Shown piece after piece: positions 48,601 through 61,361 of a stretch of DNA of 64,000 nucleotides. The number at the start of each line of letters is the position of its first letter. Positions within the stretch are counted from its first letter, which is position 1. The translations under genes were made by a program, and so were the position numbers. Source of the stretch: Torymus aiolomorphi (Eukaryota > Arthropoda > Insecta > Hymenoptera > Torymidae); the NCBI GenBank assembly GCA_036365515.1, contig CM070876.1, positions 39,269,195 to 39,333,194 of the forward strand, written 5' to 3'. Under the pieces are notes generated by a model that was given only the letters and a program-made list of their open reading frames with translations, was not told where the DNA came from and did not search any database.

Positions 48601-51600
48601 CTATTTCTTCTTTTCCATATATTTCATATAAACACATGTAAAAACACGAACATTTTCAAGATTTTTTTCGAAAATTCATTTGGTATTCTGGGCTTAAAAA
48701 CATTTCGTGATTTTCTTTACAGGCTATAGAGAATATGGTTTATTTTGTTGAGTAAGTTTTTCTCATATTATTATTAAAGAACTACCTTAGACTATCCTAT
48801 CCTCCTATCTTAAAAAATGAACCTATTTGTTATGATACCAATTTATTCGTGATTTGGTTGGTGGGAGTAAGTAATGGGTTGCTAGGTTACACAAACAACA
48901 GTGGTGCGAAGTGTTGCTAATATTATGGCGCGCGAACCGCGCTTAGAGATGCCTAGTAAAACTTCCTTTTTTTTAAAAGCAAAAGGGTTACCGTATTCCT
49001 CGGCTCCTTTTACGTCAACGTATGTGGCTAACTTCATATTTCATCTTTACAAGCAAAAATAAAAGTCAGTACTCTAATAATTTTAACAATTTAGAAGTAA
49101 AACTGTTTCTTATAAATATTTAACGTTTTTGTATAATAAAAAAAAAATGTTAACAAGTTCAATTATATGTCATAGTTATGAATCTACTGATCACTACTGC
49201 CTAGTTCATTCGATTTTCGAAAACGTGGAAAACCGATTATCCTCAGTTCCGGGTTGTTTAGTCAAACCCTCGCAAGATTTCAAGAGCATCTTCGGAAGGA
49301 GTAGGCGTTAAAATTGTATACAAAAAAAAGGAAGAAAAAACACGTTTAATCGAAATGGTTTTTGAAAAAGTCAATTTTCTTGACAACATGATAAATTAAG
49401 AAATGTGGATCACACCACACAAATTCGCAGTGTAAATGTAGACTAAGTATATACTCAGTGATACATTTTTGTAGTAATTCTAACCCATGGCTATCTAGCC
49501 CATGGGAACCTACAATGTCGAAGGCGAAACACAGAATTTCATTCTGAAATAGTAGTTTTCGATCCGTAAAATGCAACGGCCTAGGGCCGAAAACTATTAT
49601 TTTCAAAAACCATTTCAATTAAACGTGTTTTTTCTTCCTTTTTGGTATTCAATTTTAACATCTACTCCTTCCGAAGACGCTCTCAAAATCCTCCGTGGGT
49701 TGGACTAAACAACCCGGGACTGAGGATGAGAGGTTTTCACGTCTTCGGAAGTCGAATGAACTAGACAGTAGTGATCAGTAGGTTGATAACTATTACATAT
49801 AATATATAATAACTGTCAGTAGAATCATTATTAAATGAAAAAAAAGTTCAATTATATTTTGTATCTTAATATCAATGTATTTGTTAAGAAAAAGTTCATT
49901 ATTTGCTACATTCTCTTTAGAGGATGTCATAATGGGAGCTATGTGAATAAGAAAAATGTATCTAAATTGATTTTAATTCTGATAAAATGATGGGATCATT
50001 TTATTTATAATTATCTTTGTTATTATTATATTTATTATTTATATTTATAGAAATATAAAAATAAAATAAAATAAAAACACAATATAAGACAAATTTTCTT
50101 CAGAAGTAGAGTATATTAATTTATTTATTTATTAATTTATTTATTTACATTTTATTTACTATCAACGATTCTAGAAACTTTTCATCACTGTTCAATAAAT
50201 TCCATTCATTAGATTTTTGTAGAGAGCAATAGAGAGCTCTTATTTAAAAAACCGCTGCCAATTCATTGGCACGAGGCTTTCTCAAACTTAATTTACTGAT
50301 TCCTTTAATTAATTTTTAATACCAAAATTTAAAATTATTAAACCAGTTTTTGACACAATTCTAATTACATTCATTTATGAAGATTAAAAAGAATTCATTT
50401 ATAAATTATGTATAAAATATGAATAAAATAATAGGTATGATCTAATATATGAAAAATGAATAAAATAATTGATTATAATATTAACTTCAAAACCTACAAA
50501 AATTACTAAATATCCTTTACTTCAAATCATAGTTTCTTGATGAAATTTCACACATATATTGCTTGTACACTGAGAGAAATGTTGTAGTAAAATTTATTAT
50601 AAACATAAGAAAAATTACTATATTTTGTAGGAACGGAGGGACAAATCGAAATTATAACAATTTTTGCTATGCAACATAGTAATTTTTATGAATGACCTTA
50701 AATTTCAAAAAATTAAATTTTTTCTCGTTCTTCCTGTTTTCAGAACTATTTTCGGACTCTAATCATACAATATTTAATGTGAAAATAAATTAAAATGAGA
50801 AATAAAAATATTTTTTTTACGAGCGTTGGGATCGAACCTGCAACCTTCACCGCGGCAATCGGACGCGCTAACCACTTACCCAAATAGGATTCTTGAGTGT
50901 AAAATTTTGGAACTTGTACATGCCAAACCATCGATTTCAAGAAAATTTCAGATAATATTAAATAATGACAATAAATAACTTTGATAACACAAAGAAACTT
51001 ATCATTAATGTGCATAATATAAAAATAAAATAATTGAAGTAAGGTTTTGAATGTTTTGTAAACTTAAAAGCAAGACAAAGTGAAATTCCCGTAGAAACAT
51101 AACCTCAATCAGACACGTGGGCGCCTTGATCTGCGCAGAAAGTACTAATGTTGTAGCAATTTTTACTATGTTGGATAGCAAACTTTCTTATGGCCTGTAG
51201 CAATTTTTGAATGTGGCACTTTTTACTATGTTTATAGTAATTTTTAATACGCTACAAAATAAAATTTATACACTACAAAATAAAATTTCAACGCTACAAA
51301 ATAAAATTTATATTCTATTCTAATAAAAATTAAAAGCATATATTTTAAATTTTATTATATCACAGTTTTTGCTATGTGTATAGCAATTTTTCTTTTATTT
51401 CGTAATACTTTCTAATCAACAACTGTCATAAAAATTACAAGAAATTTTGTAATTATTCATACAATTATAATAAAAATGCAGCATAAAGTGTATTTGTGTC
51501 ACCCTTCCTATACTTTATAGTAATTTTTATTACAGTTATAATAAAATTTACTACAACATTTTTCTCAGTGTACCACACACACAATTGCCTATATATTTCA

Positions 51601-54600
51601 TGTTTATACATAAAGCAGTTCTCGAGAAATTACGATTTGAAAAGAGGGCTACAAAAATTTTAACCTTGAATATCTCTGAAATTCATAAACCAATTCTTTC
51701 ATCCAAAGAACCCATATAATAAAGAATATGGGAGCGTCTAGCAGAAACGGGCCACCGAGCGCGCGCGGTGCCTTTTTTCGCGTAAAAGGCGCTCTGTTTA
51801 ACTCGCTCATAATCGTATGCTGCGTCTTTGAAAAAAAAACCAAGGACCTATATCGATAGATTTTTTCCTGCTCTTTCCAGTGGTGCCATTGTTTTTATTG
51901 CGAAACGCTTTCTTCCGGACGAAAACTCGAGTTGAATATTGAAAGCCATTTTTCTCAAAGTATATCATGTTTTTTTCAAAATAAACTACACCATTGGAAA
52001 GTACAACTCTTAAGCTTCAAAACCCTATCTTGGAGAAGTTGGAGAAATAAAGGGTTTAAAAGTAACAACATGAAAAAGACAGCGCCGAGGGTCCGCGCGA
52101 GCCCCTCGCGCCCGTGCGTACGGCACGTTTAAGTGCACGCTCTATTCAATTCGCTAATAATCGTGTACCAAGTCTCTGAAAAAAGAACTAAGGACATATA
52201 TCGATAGATTTTTTCCTGCTCTTTCTAATGGTGCTATTATTTTTATTCCGAAATGCTTCCTTCTAGTTGAAAATTCCATTTGAATGTTTAAACTCTATTT
52301 TTTCAATAAAATATCAGTCTTTTCTTCAAAATGAATTATATTCTTCAAAAGTACAAGTCTTAAACTATAAAATATTATATTTTTAAGTTGAAACATGAAA
52401 AGTTCAAAAATAGTAAGATCAAAAAGACAGCGGCTGCTCGAACTTTTTACGCTATGCTCAAGGGCGGATTAATACACGCGATGTGCTATTTCGCCCTTTC
52501 TTTTTGTAAATATAAAATGTTTTGTAACTTACAATGCCAATGCGTGGACATAATTTTGTGGATCTAGTTGTAACAGTTAGTATAATATTACAATGAACTT
52601 TGTTCATTTATATAACAAAATTTGAAAAACATAATATATTAAACATAAAAATATCCATGAACGCACTGAAAGCAGTGAAACAGAAATTTAAAATAACCTT
52701 ATAGATTGTTTAATCTGGCATAACAATATTACCTTTCGGAAGCATTTCGGAATAAAAATAATAGCACCATTGGAAAGAGCAGGAAAAAATCTATCGATAT
52801 ATGTGTCCTTAGTTCTTTTTTGAGAGACTTGGTACACGATTATTAGCGAATTGAATAGAGCGTGCACTTAAACGTGCCGTACCCACGGGCGCGAGGGGCT
52901 CGCGCGGACCCTCAGCGCTGTCTTTTTCATGTTGTTACTTTTAAACCCTTTATTTCTCCAACTTCTCCAAGATAGGGTTTTGAAGCTTAAGAGTTTTACT
53001 TTCCAATGGTGTAGTTTATTTTGAAAAAAAACATGATACACTTTGAGAAAAACGGCTTTCAATATTCAACTCGAGTTTTCGTCCGGAAGAAAGCGTTTCG
53101 CAATAAAAACAATGGCACCATTGGAAAGAGCAGGAAAAAATCTATCGATATAGGTCCTTGGTTTTTTTTTCAAAGACGCAGCATACGATTATGAACGAGT
53201 TAAACAGAGCGCCTTTTACGCGAAAAAAGGCACCACGCGCGCTCGGTGGCCCGTTTCTGCTGGACGCTCCCATATACAAACTCTACATCTCCACCGAATT
53301 TCAAAGCAATTGAAACAATTTTACTCCAGTTATTGCGCGACAAAAAAAAACATTTTTAGAAATACCAAAATTTTAAATATCAAATATTTTAAAAAGTAAC
53401 CATATGATGTTGATGAAATTTTACACCTATATCGCATACGAAATAGTCTATAAATTTCAAACTTATATATGCCGCCGTCATTGACAAATTACGATTTTGA
53501 AAAAAAAAAACGTAAAAAAATCATAACCTTAAATTTCTCTAAAAATCATGAGCCAATTCTTTTACTTAAAGAACTTATACGATAAATATATAAACTCTAT
53601 ACAGCTTCACAAAATTTCAACGTGATTGTAGGAATTTTACTCTAGTTTTCAATTGACAAATTTTGGACAAGTTTTCTTCATTCCGATGTGAAGAAGTATA
53701 CGACAGACAAAAAGAGTGTACAATTGAAAAAGGTGAACTTTTTCAAGTATTTACGCCAACTTCTCGATTTCTTAACTATTAATCCGCCGGCATTTGACGC
53801 TATTCAAGTGCACGTTCATTAACAGTCAATCCGGAGATTTTTTGTCAAGTCATAGTCTTTTGTCAAGTCTTTCTAGCAGTGATATAAAATATAGCCTATA
53901 AATTTTACGTTTATTCATAAATCTCGAGAAATGACGATTTGAAAAAAATGTTGAAAAAATTTTATCATCAAATGTCTTAAATTTATGAACAAAAACTTTT
54001 GCGAAAGTAATTCATACAAAAGAAATATACAAACTCTACATATTTACAAAATATCAAAACAATTAAAAAATTTTAACTGAATTCATCGTGCGACAAAGAA
54101 AATCACTTTTTAAAATACGAAAATTTTCAATGTTAAATATCTCAAAATAATAAAAATTTTGTACACATGTTGTTTATATAACATACAACATTGTTTATAA
54201 ATTTCAAGATGATACTTCAAGTCGTTCGCGAGAAATTACGATTTGAAAAAGTATTTTAACCTCAAATATCTCTGAAATTTATGGACCAATCCTTTTAACC
54301 AAAAACTGCCGCAGCTGGTATCCAAAATCTACCCCTACAAAAAATTCAAAGCGATCGAGCCAATTTTACTCTAGTTATGCAGCGGCAAAGAAAATCACTT
54401 TTTTTTATAAATTATTTTTTTTCTCAAAAAATAATCAATAAAAAAACAAAAATTTAGCAAATTATAGTATTTAATATCCTTTTTAACCAAAAAATATTCA
54501 TTTCTTTTTCTAATTTCGAAATATAACCTATTTACAAAAAGTTACGTTTTCATCAATAACTTATGGCTAAATGTAGCTATCGTCTTTTGTTTTTAAATTG

Positions 54601-57600
54601 TAGGGAATTTTATGCAGAGTGTTTTTGCGAATAGAAGTAGTTTTTAAATTAATTTTAAATAAAACAAAACAACTTACGAAATGAGATTGTTCGTTGGTGA
54701 TTAGCGTACAATGTAGAATGCCACTCAGAACTTGGGCTGACTTCTCTCTGACTTCAACTCGCTCGTCTTCCAGCGTTCTTAAAACAATGTCCGTGAACGT
54801 ATCGATCCAGGGTTGATTACTTAAAAGGGTGCTCATATTGTTAAAGAGAAATGCTTGGAGAAATTGCACAGCACTGGATCGAGCTGACCACGATGAACTC
54901 CTGCTCATCTCATCGACGGCCCGTATGGCAGCGGGCACATGTTTCGGAACAAGCGATGTTACTGACATTACGGACAGTGCGTACAAACAATGTTGAGACA
55001 TATTCTCGTCTGTTTCACTGTTCTCAATCTGGGTGATAATAGGATATATTTTATAGAAACTCGAAATTACGCCAAAATGCGAGCTACAAATGCACAGCAT
55101 TATCCAAAGGCAAATAGCACAAAGCAATCTTGAGGCACTAACAAATTCGGCAGATTTGCTATCTTGTTCGGTTAATAAGAGTTCTAATCGCGGATACACC
55201 TTATTAATGAAGTCATCTACTTCTGGATAACCTATAAATAATATTAAATTTACAATTTTTATTATATTTTCCATTTCTCAGAAGATACGTGTAATTTGAC
55301 TTGCCATTTTCTTCGCTATTCATTTTACTTTGAAACTTGAAATTTATATTGAAGATTGACGCGAGAATATGCGAGAGCCGAACTCTGACGATATCAAACG
55401 GATTAGCAAATAATCGGCTCTCAAAGCGTGGCACTAGTCTATTTAATAATTCTCTTATACGCCAGGTTTGATTCGACACTGCGCATTCCAGCATTAGTAG
55501 CTTTACGCACTCGGTAACTGAGACCTCCTGAGCCGTTTGATGTTCTTCGCTGGCTAAATATTCAATTAGCCAGTGCAGTCGGCTTGGATCCCTATTTTTG
55601 TGAATGGCGGAGAAGCACACTACCCAGTCATTAGTCGTCTCTTCAGTGATGTTATTCAATGCTAATGCGATGATCGGCAAAAGGTTTTGCCACAGGTTCA
55701 CGGTCATTTGATAGGGCCAGTGCTTGGCCCCGCGCACGAGACCGGATATGAATTCTGCTGCGGATATTTGAAAGCTATCTTCCTTGCTCTGTACAATTTT
55801 CTCCAAATGAGGCAGAAATGATTTCAAATATACGTCTCCGTGATTTCGGAAAAGCCCTTTGAAAAGGAGGTACCGGTTAAAGTTAAACCTATCTTTGCCT
55901 TTCTTTTCCTCCATAGTTAAGTACTTTACGAGCTTTGCAATATTTTCTTCGTTACGGAAAAATAAATCAATTTCTTTCTCGTGATCATTTAGTTGTCGAT
56001 TGCTATCTAATGTTGGTTGATCGCAACAAGGCGCATACACTTCTAATTTTTTTGGCCACACATAGTACCCTAAGTACGCCTTATGCACATATCGAGGCTC
56101 ATCCCATTGCGTAGGATTTGTAGGCCGCTTATCGTATTTATATTGTAGCCATTCGTTGTCTTTTCTAGGACCTGGATTCCCATTAATTTCTCGGTTTGGA
56201 ACATCTATCACTATCTATTAAAAAATTAAACATTACCATATTATGTCGAAAATTTTAAATCTAGCTCTTCTTTTAAAGTCTAAACTGCTACTCATGTACA
56301 ATCTTATGTTTAATAGGTTTTAAATGATCTTCAAATAAAAAAAAAATATATTATAGTTTACATTAAATTTTTCGCGTTTTCTGTAGGTTCAATAGCATAA
56401 TTTTACTTTATTATGAAATTTATTTAGTAAATATGCTTAAAAAATACTCTTAAAATATTTTTAAATATGGAGATGCAAAAATGTCGTCTTTTTAAATAAA
56501 TCCTGTAACTCTATTTTCGTGATAACAAAAAGCTCTTTAAAGAGTTCATTCCGTGGTAATCAGAATGATATGTTAACTTGAAATCCCGCCGTACATAATT
56601 TATAATCAAATTTATGCTCTAACAAAAAATAAGAATGATCTTATCTGAGCAAAGCGATGGCTTATTTATTTATTTTTTTAACAATTATTAATAATTTTAC
56701 TCGTAATTTTCTCAGCACATGCAAAGTTTATGCCACTAATGTGTAAGGTAAAATACTTCGCACAATAATCTATTTAAATGTGAGAATCAGATATGTTGCG
56801 TATTCTATAATTATAGGCACGAAAAAAGGAATTTTGCAAATGCTGTTTAAAATAGTATATTGCAACTAGTGCGCGTAAACACGTGTTTGTCCAACTTCGC
56901 CGGCCTTAGATATAGAAATAAAACGTGATATCATAAACTTGTACTCTACCTTTGGATGTTTTCTCTTCAATTTGTTCAAAATCTGTAATGTCACACTCCA
57001 AGCCAACTTTCTTTGATCTATCGATTCGTTTATTAAAGCATCAAGAAAGTATCGAACAATTGGTGTCGGAATCAGATGATCAGGGTGCGTTAGGGCTTTA
57101 ATGAAATTCATAGCCATTAGAGTATGCCTCCAATGTAAATTTTCTTTTAATAGAGCATTAATAAGTTTGTCTAAAGTATTGTTGTATGATTTTAAATTAT
57201 CATCTCCTTTCTTCTGCAAATGCTCTATGCCCATTTGTACTTCATTTTCTGTGGGCCGTGGAAAGGCTGGTTGCACTCCCGTGTTCCATAATTCACTAGC
57301 AGCAGACACGCAACCATCTGGTACATTCAATTTGATATTTACAGTTAAGTTCTGATTCATGATTGCAATTATATATTCATGCAGGCGAATGATGGACGGC
57401 TTTTCTGAAGGTTTAGATACTACCAATGCAGGTAATAATTCGGAAAAAACTTGCCAATTTCCCTTGGTAAGTACAGAATCTGTTTGATTTTGTGTAAGAA
57501 AGTATAAAACACCCTAAAACATTTTTAACACAAGTGTTATAAATCGTTTGAAATATTTAAAAAAAATTAGGCAATACAAACCTTGTAAGCGTCGTGGTGA

Positions 57601-60600
57601 ACTTCGGTATCTCTTTTAAGAACTTCCATTACGTAAGGAATTATTGTTTTATAAGCATTTGGAAAGTCGTTTAAAATTGAACTAATAACCTTCTGAGCTT
57701 CAATACGTATTTGAGTATATTGACTGATACTTAATTGAAACAAATTTAGTATTATATTTTTACTCGTTTCAGTAAAGGTATTAGTGATATTCATTGCGCG
57801 TAATTCGTGTTGAATAGCAGAACGTTCCAATAGGAGCTCAGGCAAATATCCTTTATTACCTACTAATTTGTTTTCTACTATATTCTTTGCTATTCGAAAA
57901 TTGTGTCGTCTTATATTTAAATTATTAGATAATTTGGTTTTGTTCATAGACAACAACTCCCAAATCTGTTAAAAAACAATCCTTAGTTACATTTCACAAA
58001 ACACAAATTCATCAAAAGTTTAATCACTGTACCTGAATTAAAAGATTTAAAATTTTTGTATCATCTTCTACATTTTTTAATATTCTGTCTTGAAGAATTG
58101 CCATAGTTTTAACTAGATAACTTCTGACATTACCTCCATCTGGCATTTTCATTTCATAATCGTTTCCAAGAATTGGTTTAAAAGTTAATACACATGACTT
58201 ATATGGTTTGGTTACCAAAGCAGGTTCTGCCCAGATTGGTAATACGGATTCGCAGCCGTGCAGAACAACACCGATTATTCTTAATATTCTTTGCACTTCC
58301 TCTCTATACAATATATAAAATTGCGCAATGAAATTATAAAAGGAAAATAAGAAAAGGTTATTTATGTAAATGTAATTTTTGTTTTTGTAATCTTACCGAC
58401 TCAACGTAATTTTTCCACTGGTGTAATCTTCAATAGAAGAGACAGCAGTCAAAAAATAACGTGTGAATAGTTTTTGAGCTGTCAACATTTCTTGTTCCCC
58501 AGGTACATACCATTTTATTTGTACCGCTTTAACGTCAACGGTCTCACCCCAATCTCTCCAATACGGATAGTTTCGATCGTTGTAATTTTTGTCTACTCGG
58601 ATAGCATGTACATCACAGAGCGATCGAAGTACATAACCCAATAAATGGCACCCTAATTGATTTCCTTCGCGAGATGTAAGTACCGTCACTTCGTCAAGTA
58701 CTTTTATGATGGTATCCATGTGAGGTAAAAGCGCATTGCCTTGAGTGCAGACAAGCTGCCGAAGCAAGAGTAGTGAGTAGAGCAGTCGGTGGTCTAAATT
58801 CTCGTGTCCCGAGCGGCTATCTTTCATTTCTTCAACAGCTTCCAGAATGCTTTCGCACAGATGAGGTAAAAGAGTCCGCAGGGTCAGGTTGCTATTGATT
58901 TCACTGAAAATCCTGCACATACGGGCTATTTGTTGCCCAGCAATACCAATGTCCAAAGTGTTCTCCATTATGAAAGAGCGCAGTTTGTTTAACGCACTAG
59001 CAAATATGGAGTCACTGGCTTGCAGTAGTACAGATTTAAATGATGCTTGAAATGCAGTCCCTACCATCATTTCTAAAGAATCTTTTTGATTTTTGTTATT
59101 TTGAGATTCGAGCCTAACAGCTTCCAAAACAAACGAATTAATCAAAGTAAAAATTTTATCCATATACTGTAGAATGAAGTCTTCGAAACGCGACGTGTCG
59201 TCGCGGATAATTCGCTCATCTTCACTTATTTCGACGTTTGAGTTCGAACAATCAACAATTGGAACTAATTTTGTGAAGATGGCTATCATTCGTAAAGTAG
59301 CAAGACCATTAATAGGATGGTTTGGATCAATACCATCTAGAGATGATAAGAGGAAAGATAATACGTTCATAGGACCTTCTGAATATGCATAATCTGTAAA
59401 AATATTGAATCATTGTCTTTTAACGTGTATATTTTTATAAATGTATAAAAACTAGAACAAATATTGATTATAAACGTTATACCTTTAATGGGGTAATGCG
59501 ATCCTTGAACTAATGGGCGCGATATAGATACCATACAAGCCATGGTACCAACAAATTTATGTGATTCTATCTCTGAGCCCAAAACTGGGTAAAGTTTTTC
59601 AAGTACTATAGGAATGACAATATTAGGCCGAACCTGGGATAAGTGCCTTAATACGCGAGAGAAAGCAGAAGAAGACGGATTGGTGAAAATTGCAGTTAAC
59701 GCTATTGGCATCATGCTCTTAACGAAGGCATCGACATTCGCATCGGTTAGTTTGTGATCGTCGGGAATAGGATATAGCCATGATTCTTTAGCGTAACGTT
59801 CTCTGAAATAGTGAGTCATATTTTTATAAATAAGTTCAGACTGTTATAGTAAAGAAAAGCTTTAGGAAAAACTACAAAAAGTTTTGCAAGAATTATTAAA
59901 CTGTCTAGTAAAACTAGACTGTAAAAATGTAAAAATCCGGGTAACTACCATACTTTACAAGAAGTTTTATAATACAGTATAGTAAATTTTCTTGTATATC
60001 TAGCAAAAATTCTTATAAAGTATGGTAATATTTTAGACCTTTTACAGAAATTAGAATATTTTGAAGTGTTTGAAATACTTTCGTAGGTTGCAATTATTTG
60101 AAGGAGTAAAAAGCGGACTCGAGACGAACCAAGTTGTTTTGATGAATTTATTGCACCAAAGTTTTGTTACTTTCTTCTTCAGGGCATAAATACAATATTA
60201 TACATTTTAGGTTCGTCTACGAGGAGTTTCAAATTCTCATAACGAACGCAACGTCGCCAAATCAAGAGTCTATGACGTATCACACACATCGTCAATTTTG
60301 GAAGTGCCCAACTATATGATTAGGCAAACTCCAACAGTGTCATTTTGGAGTTTGCCCAATCATATAGTTGGGCACTTCCAAAATTGACGATGTGTGTGAT
60401 ACGTCATAGACTCTTGATTTGGCGACGTTGTGTTCGTTATGAGAATTTGAAACTCCTCGTAGACGAACCTAAAATGTATAATATTGTATCTATGCCCTGA
60501 AGAAGAAAGTAACAAAACTTTGGTGCAATAAATTCATCAAAACAACTTGGTTCGTCTCGAGTCCGTTTTTTACTCCTTCAAGAAATTAGAATATTTTATC

Positions 60601-61259
60601 TATAGTTTGCATTTTATTTTTAATTTTATAATTCTTCTTACCTATGCAATCTCAAGACAAAGTAATACGCTATTTTAATAAATACATTTTCCAATTTTGT
60701 TGACCATGCTCCGCGATTAGCGGGATGAAAATAGGTTTCAATAGTTTTTAAAAATTTTTCTAAGTATGTTTGCGTCGTAAATTTATCTCCCTAAACAACA
60801 AAATTACATTATTGTGTCAGATAGTTGCATGGCTAAACTTAAATTTTGTATATTATTTACCAACACTGACGCTATCCACTCCCCAATAGCACTACCATCA
60901 AGATTGTGGGCACTTTTCGTTGTCATTTTTTTATAATACACTGGTAAATCCAACGACCGGATTATTCGGGCGAACATTAGTGGTATATACGGGTTCCAAT
61001 CAATATACCCGATATTGTTCGACGCCAACTTTGCCATTAATTGTATTGCCTCATTTTCCCATCTATCATCATTATGAGAGGCTTCCCACAGTTCCATAAT
61101 TTCATGTAACCATAATTCATGACTTATACTATGATATTTTTCAGGCAGTTCTACTGGTAAAAATACTCGGAAAGATCTCATTGTACAACACATGACGTCC
61201 TCGTAGAGAGGGCATAATTTGGGCCTCAATTCGTCAAGTATTCCTTGAGTCGCATTTGG
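45627..61259 (-). CDS. PSME4: proteasome activator PA200 (PSME4/Blm10 family), N-terminus outside the window
   Basis: Eleven exons join in phase on the minus strand: 60861-61259, 60642-60790, 59483-59802, 58397-59393, 58033-58303, 57582-57965, 56950-57513, 55305-56214, 54678-55231, 48034-48213 and 45627-45770. They encode 1623 residues to the stop. Family landmarks include NNIGYIDWNPYIPLMFARI, RLHRERYAKESWLYPIPDD, FVGTMACMVSISRPLVQGSH, FEDFILQYMD, RKGKDRFNFNRYLLFKGLFR-like sequence, LVRGAKHWPYQ, LRHAGVLGMCAFIQAHPYDI, LSAHLNDPAPIP and FKRTHCDGW. The chain is HEAT-like repeats forming a dome on the 20S proteasome. It ends SHYA, where vertebrates have YYA, so the pore-opening C-terminal Tyr is kept. 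About 170-200 N-terminal residues are missing, probably beyond the LTR element and the right edge. The 6.5-kb intron 48214-54677 is full of repeats. Confidence 0.93.
45905..46150. mobile_element. inverted-repeat element with hairpin tandem units
   Basis: TTTTTTGTACCGCAAGCACG at the left and its near inverse CTTGCGGTACAAAAAA at the right enclose three to four units of about 40 bp at 45958-46100. Each unit holds a GCCCGCTGCTCGCCGTAGCGGGC-type hairpin and a GGTAAAAAATGAAAA spacer. The element lies in the last PSME4 intron. Confidence 0.75.
46300..46880. mobile_element. cluster of GGGCCGAAAATACC-family repeats
   Basis: Two or three nested or adjacent copies run from CACACAATATACTATTTCGC to GGGTAATATATACTATTTTT. 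They share palindromic cores (GGCCCGGGTATGGTGAAAAA and its inverse), GTAAATTGCCA blocks and TTTTTTCCTCCCTAG. Open frames on both strands are products of the palindromes. The cluster lies in the last PSME4 intron. Confidence 0.75.
47375..47985. mobile_element. approximately 600-bp element with (CTAAAACG)n in its arms
   Basis: The left side has about four AAAACGCT octamers followed by CACCGAAACAGTGTTGATGC. The right side has the inverse (CAGTGTTTCAGTGTTGTAGC then GTTTTAGC). AT-rich, non-coding interior. Confidence 0.6.
48800..48956 (+). mobile_element. 157-bp Helitron-like element in the large PSME4 intron
   Basis: It begins TCCTCCTATCTTAAAAAATG after an A and ends with a GCGCGCGAACCGCGC hairpin, ten bases, CTAG and then T. 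The CTTAAAAAA start and GC hairpin match the elements at 44260-44978. Confidence 0.6.
49164..49800. mobile_element. approximately 640-bp foldback element
   Basis: Arms at about 49164-49375 and 49600-49800 share CTACTGATCACTACTG, CATCTTCGGAAGGAGTAG, GAAGAAAAAACACG and TCGAAATGGTTTTTGAAAA in inverse. The arms show about 10-15 percent differences, so it is older than the other palindromes. Open frames here are non-functional. Confidence 0.8.
50250..50310. repeat. dispersed repeat copy, inverted relative to 21765
   Basis: CCGCTGCCAATTCATTGGCA followed by TTTCTCAAACTTAATTTACT mirrors the copy at 21765-21822. Confidence 0.75.
50568..51570. mobile_element. 1003-bp mariner-type element with TA flanks
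   Basis: The ends CACTGAGAGAAATGTTGTAG and CTACAACATTTTTCTCAGTG lie between TA dinucleotides. The interior has many short TAGTAATTTTTACTA-like repeats, (ACAAAATAAAATTT)n near 51250-51305 and an embedded tRNA-like segment. No transposase is encoded. Confidence 0.85.
50821..50890 (-). ncRNA. tRNA-like Pol III promoter segment (SINE or tRNA pseudogene)
   Basis: On the minus strand an A box-like TAAGTGGTTAGCGCG (50864-50878) precedes a perfect B box GGTTCGATCCC (50828-50838) at tRNA-like spacing. The anticodon and acceptor stems do not pair well, so this is a tRNA-derived SINE head or pseudogene rather than a functional tRNA. An A-rich stretch follows. Confidence 0.6.
51727..53274. mobile_element. 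1.55-kb foldback with about 535-bp arms
   Basis: The left arm 51727-52260 and right arm 52738-53274 are inverted copies with few differences, separated by about 480 bp. Each arm holds two copies of TATCGATAGATTTTTTCCTG and a GGGTCCGCGCGAGCCCCTCG segment. The tips read TATGGGAGCG. The 64-66-residue frames on each arm are mirror copies and show no family features. Confidence 0.9.
53290..54430. repeat. degenerate direct repeats flanking the foldback
   Basis: Segments such as GAGAAATTACGATTTGAAAA, AATATCTCTGAAATT and CAATTTTACTCTAGTTAT recur near 51620, 53470, 53930 and 54225 at roughly 300-450-bp spacing. They resemble the repeats at 20.4-21.4 kb in style. No coding potential. Confidence 0.6.
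60099..60580. mobile_element. approximately 480-bp near-perfect palindrome in a PSME4 intron
   Basis: TGAAGGAGTAAAAAGCGGAC begins the left arm and its near complement ends the right arm. The arms are about 235 bp with only a few mismatches around a short centre near 60340. Each arm carries GACGAACCAAGTTGTTTTGA, a TTCTTCAGGGC segment and AGGTTCGTCTACGAGGAG. These are laid out like the hammerhead-like unit at 24995-25091, but the catalytic GAAA is not preserved. Confidence 0.9.
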
Positions 61260-61361
61260 CTAAAAATCCGTATGCTCCGTTATTCAGATTATTCATTTTA
61301 AATCATTAAATGCTAATATAATTGCTTATATTTAAAGAAGTTTATTATTTCTTAGTTATAT

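Noticed and set aside
50821..50890. Functional tRNA gene
   Set aside because: The B box is perfect but acceptor and anticodon stems do not pair, so I list it only as tRNA-like.
51649..53062. Matching 64-66-residue frames in opposite orientation
   Set aside because: They are the two arms of the foldback; no domain or start context.
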